A model generated the notes under the pieces. It worked only from the letters and a program-made list of their open reading frames with translations. It did no database searches and had not been told where the DNA came from. A stretch of DNA of 64,000 nucleotides, taken from contig NC_016609.1 in the NCBI RefSeq assembly GCF_000246855.1, forward strand, positions 2,666,001 to 2,730,000. The letters are read 5' to 3'. The stretch is from Niastella koreensis GR20-10. GTDB taxonomy: Bacteria; Bacteroidota; Bacteroidia; Chitinophagales; Chitinophagaceae. Shown here in pieces: positions 62,976 to 64,000 of this stretch; within the stretch, counting starts at the first letter, position 1; each line of letters begins with the position of its first letter. Made by a program: the position numbers and the translations under genes.

Positions 62976-63406
62976 TCACTTTCTGAAATGCAGTTCAGGC
63001 GCGGGATTGGCTGAAATACTTCGTTCACTTCGTCAGTTAGAAATATCCCATTTTTGTGGTAGTAGCTAATTCCTTTGGGAAATACCATTTTTTGTAAGTT
63101 TTCTTTTACCCCTACTCTGCCGGAATCCCATAGCAGCGGGAGTTCCAGCGAAATATTGATGGCCCACTCGAAGGTATCTTTTAAGTTAGAACTCTCCATA
63201 TTGCTACCGGCCAGGTTGTCCAGGATCTGCTTTTTCTCTTTGGCGAGTTTTATCATTAGTCTGTCATAGGTTTCAGCAGGCACCTTTTTATCAACGTAAT
63301 AGTTTTCTTCTAATTCCTCAATCTTTGCATCCACTATAGCCAGGTTGCTTTGCAGGGTGTCCCTTAACTTAAAGGAAGTGACTCGTCCTGGAATAAGACT
63401 CGGCAA
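62951..63406 (-). pseudogene. C-terminal fragment of a serine recombinase
   Basis: About 150 residues remain. The coiled-coil segment (IVDAKIEELEENYYVDKKV), the basic helix, and the terminal KMVFPKGISYYHKNGIFLTD followed by EVNEVF are typical of the C-terminal part of large serine recombinases of Bacteroidota. The catalytic Ser domain and zinc ribbon are missing; an in-frame TAA stands directly before the fragment. It converges on tRNA-Pro, and its stop lies in the tRNA terminator. Probably what is left of an excised or decayed mobile element. Confidence 0.8.
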
Positions 63407-63444
63407 TTATGAGTTATGAAGGAGAAGGTAAGTCGTTGTAATGT

Positions 63445-63478
63445 GGACTTTCCAGAACATTAAATTTGGACTTTTCAG
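63445..63478. repeat. Direct repeat GGACTTTYCAG
   Basis: GGACTTTCCAG (63445-63455) and GGACTTTTCAG (63468-63478), 23 bp apart start to start, flanking the -7 box of the following SDR gene. Possible operator half-sites. Confidence 0.55.
63461..63468 (+). promoter_or_regulatory. -7 box of the right-edge SDR gene
   Basis: TAAATTTG, exact TAnnTTTG. TTG at 63436-63438 is a possible but distant (22 nt) -33 element. Confidence 0.55.
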
Positions 63479-63531
63479 GAAAACGGGCTAAAAATTTATG
63501 GTCGAAATTGCCTTCATAAATGTAAACACAG

Positions 63532-64000
63532 ATGGAAAATAAAAAAGCATACATCATTACCGGGCCAACATCAGGTATTGGTTACGCTACAGCATTGGAG
63601 TTAGCTAAATATGGTACAGTCATTTTGGTTGGCAGAAATCAGGAAAAACTCAAAAAGGTAAAAAAGGATATTGAAAAAGTGGGACAACAGGCAATATCCA
63701 TTATATGCGATATTTCGGATATTAAAAGTGTAAGGCATGCTGCTCTGCAAATTATCGATTGTCAACTTCCAATTGGCGGACTAATCAACAATGCCGGTAT
63801 TATGCAGCCTAAAGTAAAAAAAAACGCTCAGGGGTGGGATATGACATTCGCTACGAATCACTTGGGGGCATTTGCCTTGACCGAAACGCTTGTATCGCAC
63901 CTTCCGGATGGAGCGAACGTGGTTTTTATCGCCTCTGCTATAGAAGATCCCGAGCGCAAGCCTGCTAAAATTATGGGTATGAAAGGAGGTCGTTACATTT
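63532..64000 (+). CDS. SDR-family oxidoreductase (partial, runs off the right edge)
   Basis: 156 codons are visible from the ATG at 63532. NAD(P)-binding ITGPTSGIGYATALEL (about residues 9-24), VGRNQEKLKK, NNAGIMQPK (about 88) and the TNHLGAFALTETL helix are typical of classical SDRs; the catalytic Tyr-x-x-x-Lys lies beyond the edge. The Pro in TGPTSGIG replaces the usual Ala/Gly and is seen in SDRs of the retinol-dehydrogenase-like group. Substrate unknown. Confidence 0.9.
   Translation, partial: MENKKAYIITGPTSGIGYATALELAKYGTVILVGRNQEKLKKVKKDIEKVGQQAISIICDISDIKSVRHAALQIIDCQLPIGGLINNAGIMQPKVKKNAQGWDMTFATNHLGAFALTETLVSHLPDGANVVFIASAIEDPERKPAKIMGMKGGRYI

Overview
The window comes from a Bacteroidota chromosome, most likely family Chitinophagaceae (Niastella/Chitinophaga type). 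The evidence is a RagA/SusC-SusD outer-membrane uptake locus driven by an ECF sigma/FecR pair, many short lipoproteins, promoters of the TAnnTTTG (-7) type, weak Shine-Dalgarno sites, and intergenic regions filled with degenerate short tandem repeats that fold back on themselves. I found no plasmid or phage backbone and no CRISPR array.

Layout, left to right. 1-3.7 kb: histidine catabolism on the minus strand (MarR-type regulator, hutH, hutU running off the left edge), with a 20-bp perfect palindrome over the regulator's own promoter. 3.8-12.9 kb: housekeeping and transport genes (nucleoside/sugar-type MFS carrier, Gfo/Idh oxidoreductase, OmpH/Skp chaperone, phosphoglucomutase, PyrR-like protein, a membrane Fe-S protein, a lipoprotein, a LysE-family exporter). 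13-19 kb: an overlapping operon DinB-like / NRDE (TANGO2) / ATP-grasp, then YceI, a fatty-acid desaturase and an overlapping HipA-kinase/DUF3037 pair. 19-22.2 kb: small lipoproteins, then almost 1 kb without genes holding 11-bp tandem repeats and an 18-bp palindrome ahead of a lineage-specific protein. 22.2-26.3 kb: GH29 fucosidase, LLM-type flavin oxidoreductase and a lipoprotein esterase. 26.4-28.4 kb: a DUF892 ferritin-like protein beside a prion-like G/Q/Y/R-rich protein carrying a KGG motif, an arrangement reminiscent of enterobacterial yciG-yciF-yciE.

28.4-37.8 kb is the most unusual part. A complete TPP riboswitch with its own terminator lies on the plus strand with no gene downstream; it runs into the tail of a divergent glycan locus. 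The left arm (carbamoyltransferase, GT2, GT9; minus strand) is visibly decaying: the carbamoyltransferase has lost about 200 internal residues and the GT2 has a one-base frameshift in a T4 run. The right arm (two GT4, GmhB-type phosphatase, GT9, MFS; plus strand) is intact and tightly overlapped.

37.8-45.3 kb: an LRR (STM4015-like) protein, a copper locus (HMA-AraC fusion regulator, CopA, CopZ-like), an ankyrin protein, and an ABC-F protein with a leader that can sequester its start codon. 45.7-56.3 kb: ECF sigma / FecR / SusC / SusD / DUF4843 / PKD-like lipoprotein, with a divergent TlpA-like thioredoxin lipoprotein. 56.3-64 kb: a giant AsmA-like protein, an SDR/AraC/alpha-beta hydrolase group, tRNA-Pro(GGG), a truncated serine recombinase converging on the tRNA, and a second SDR running off the right edge.

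Two genes are cut by the window edges (hutU at the left, the SDR at the right). Assignments rest on motif reading only; no database was searched.
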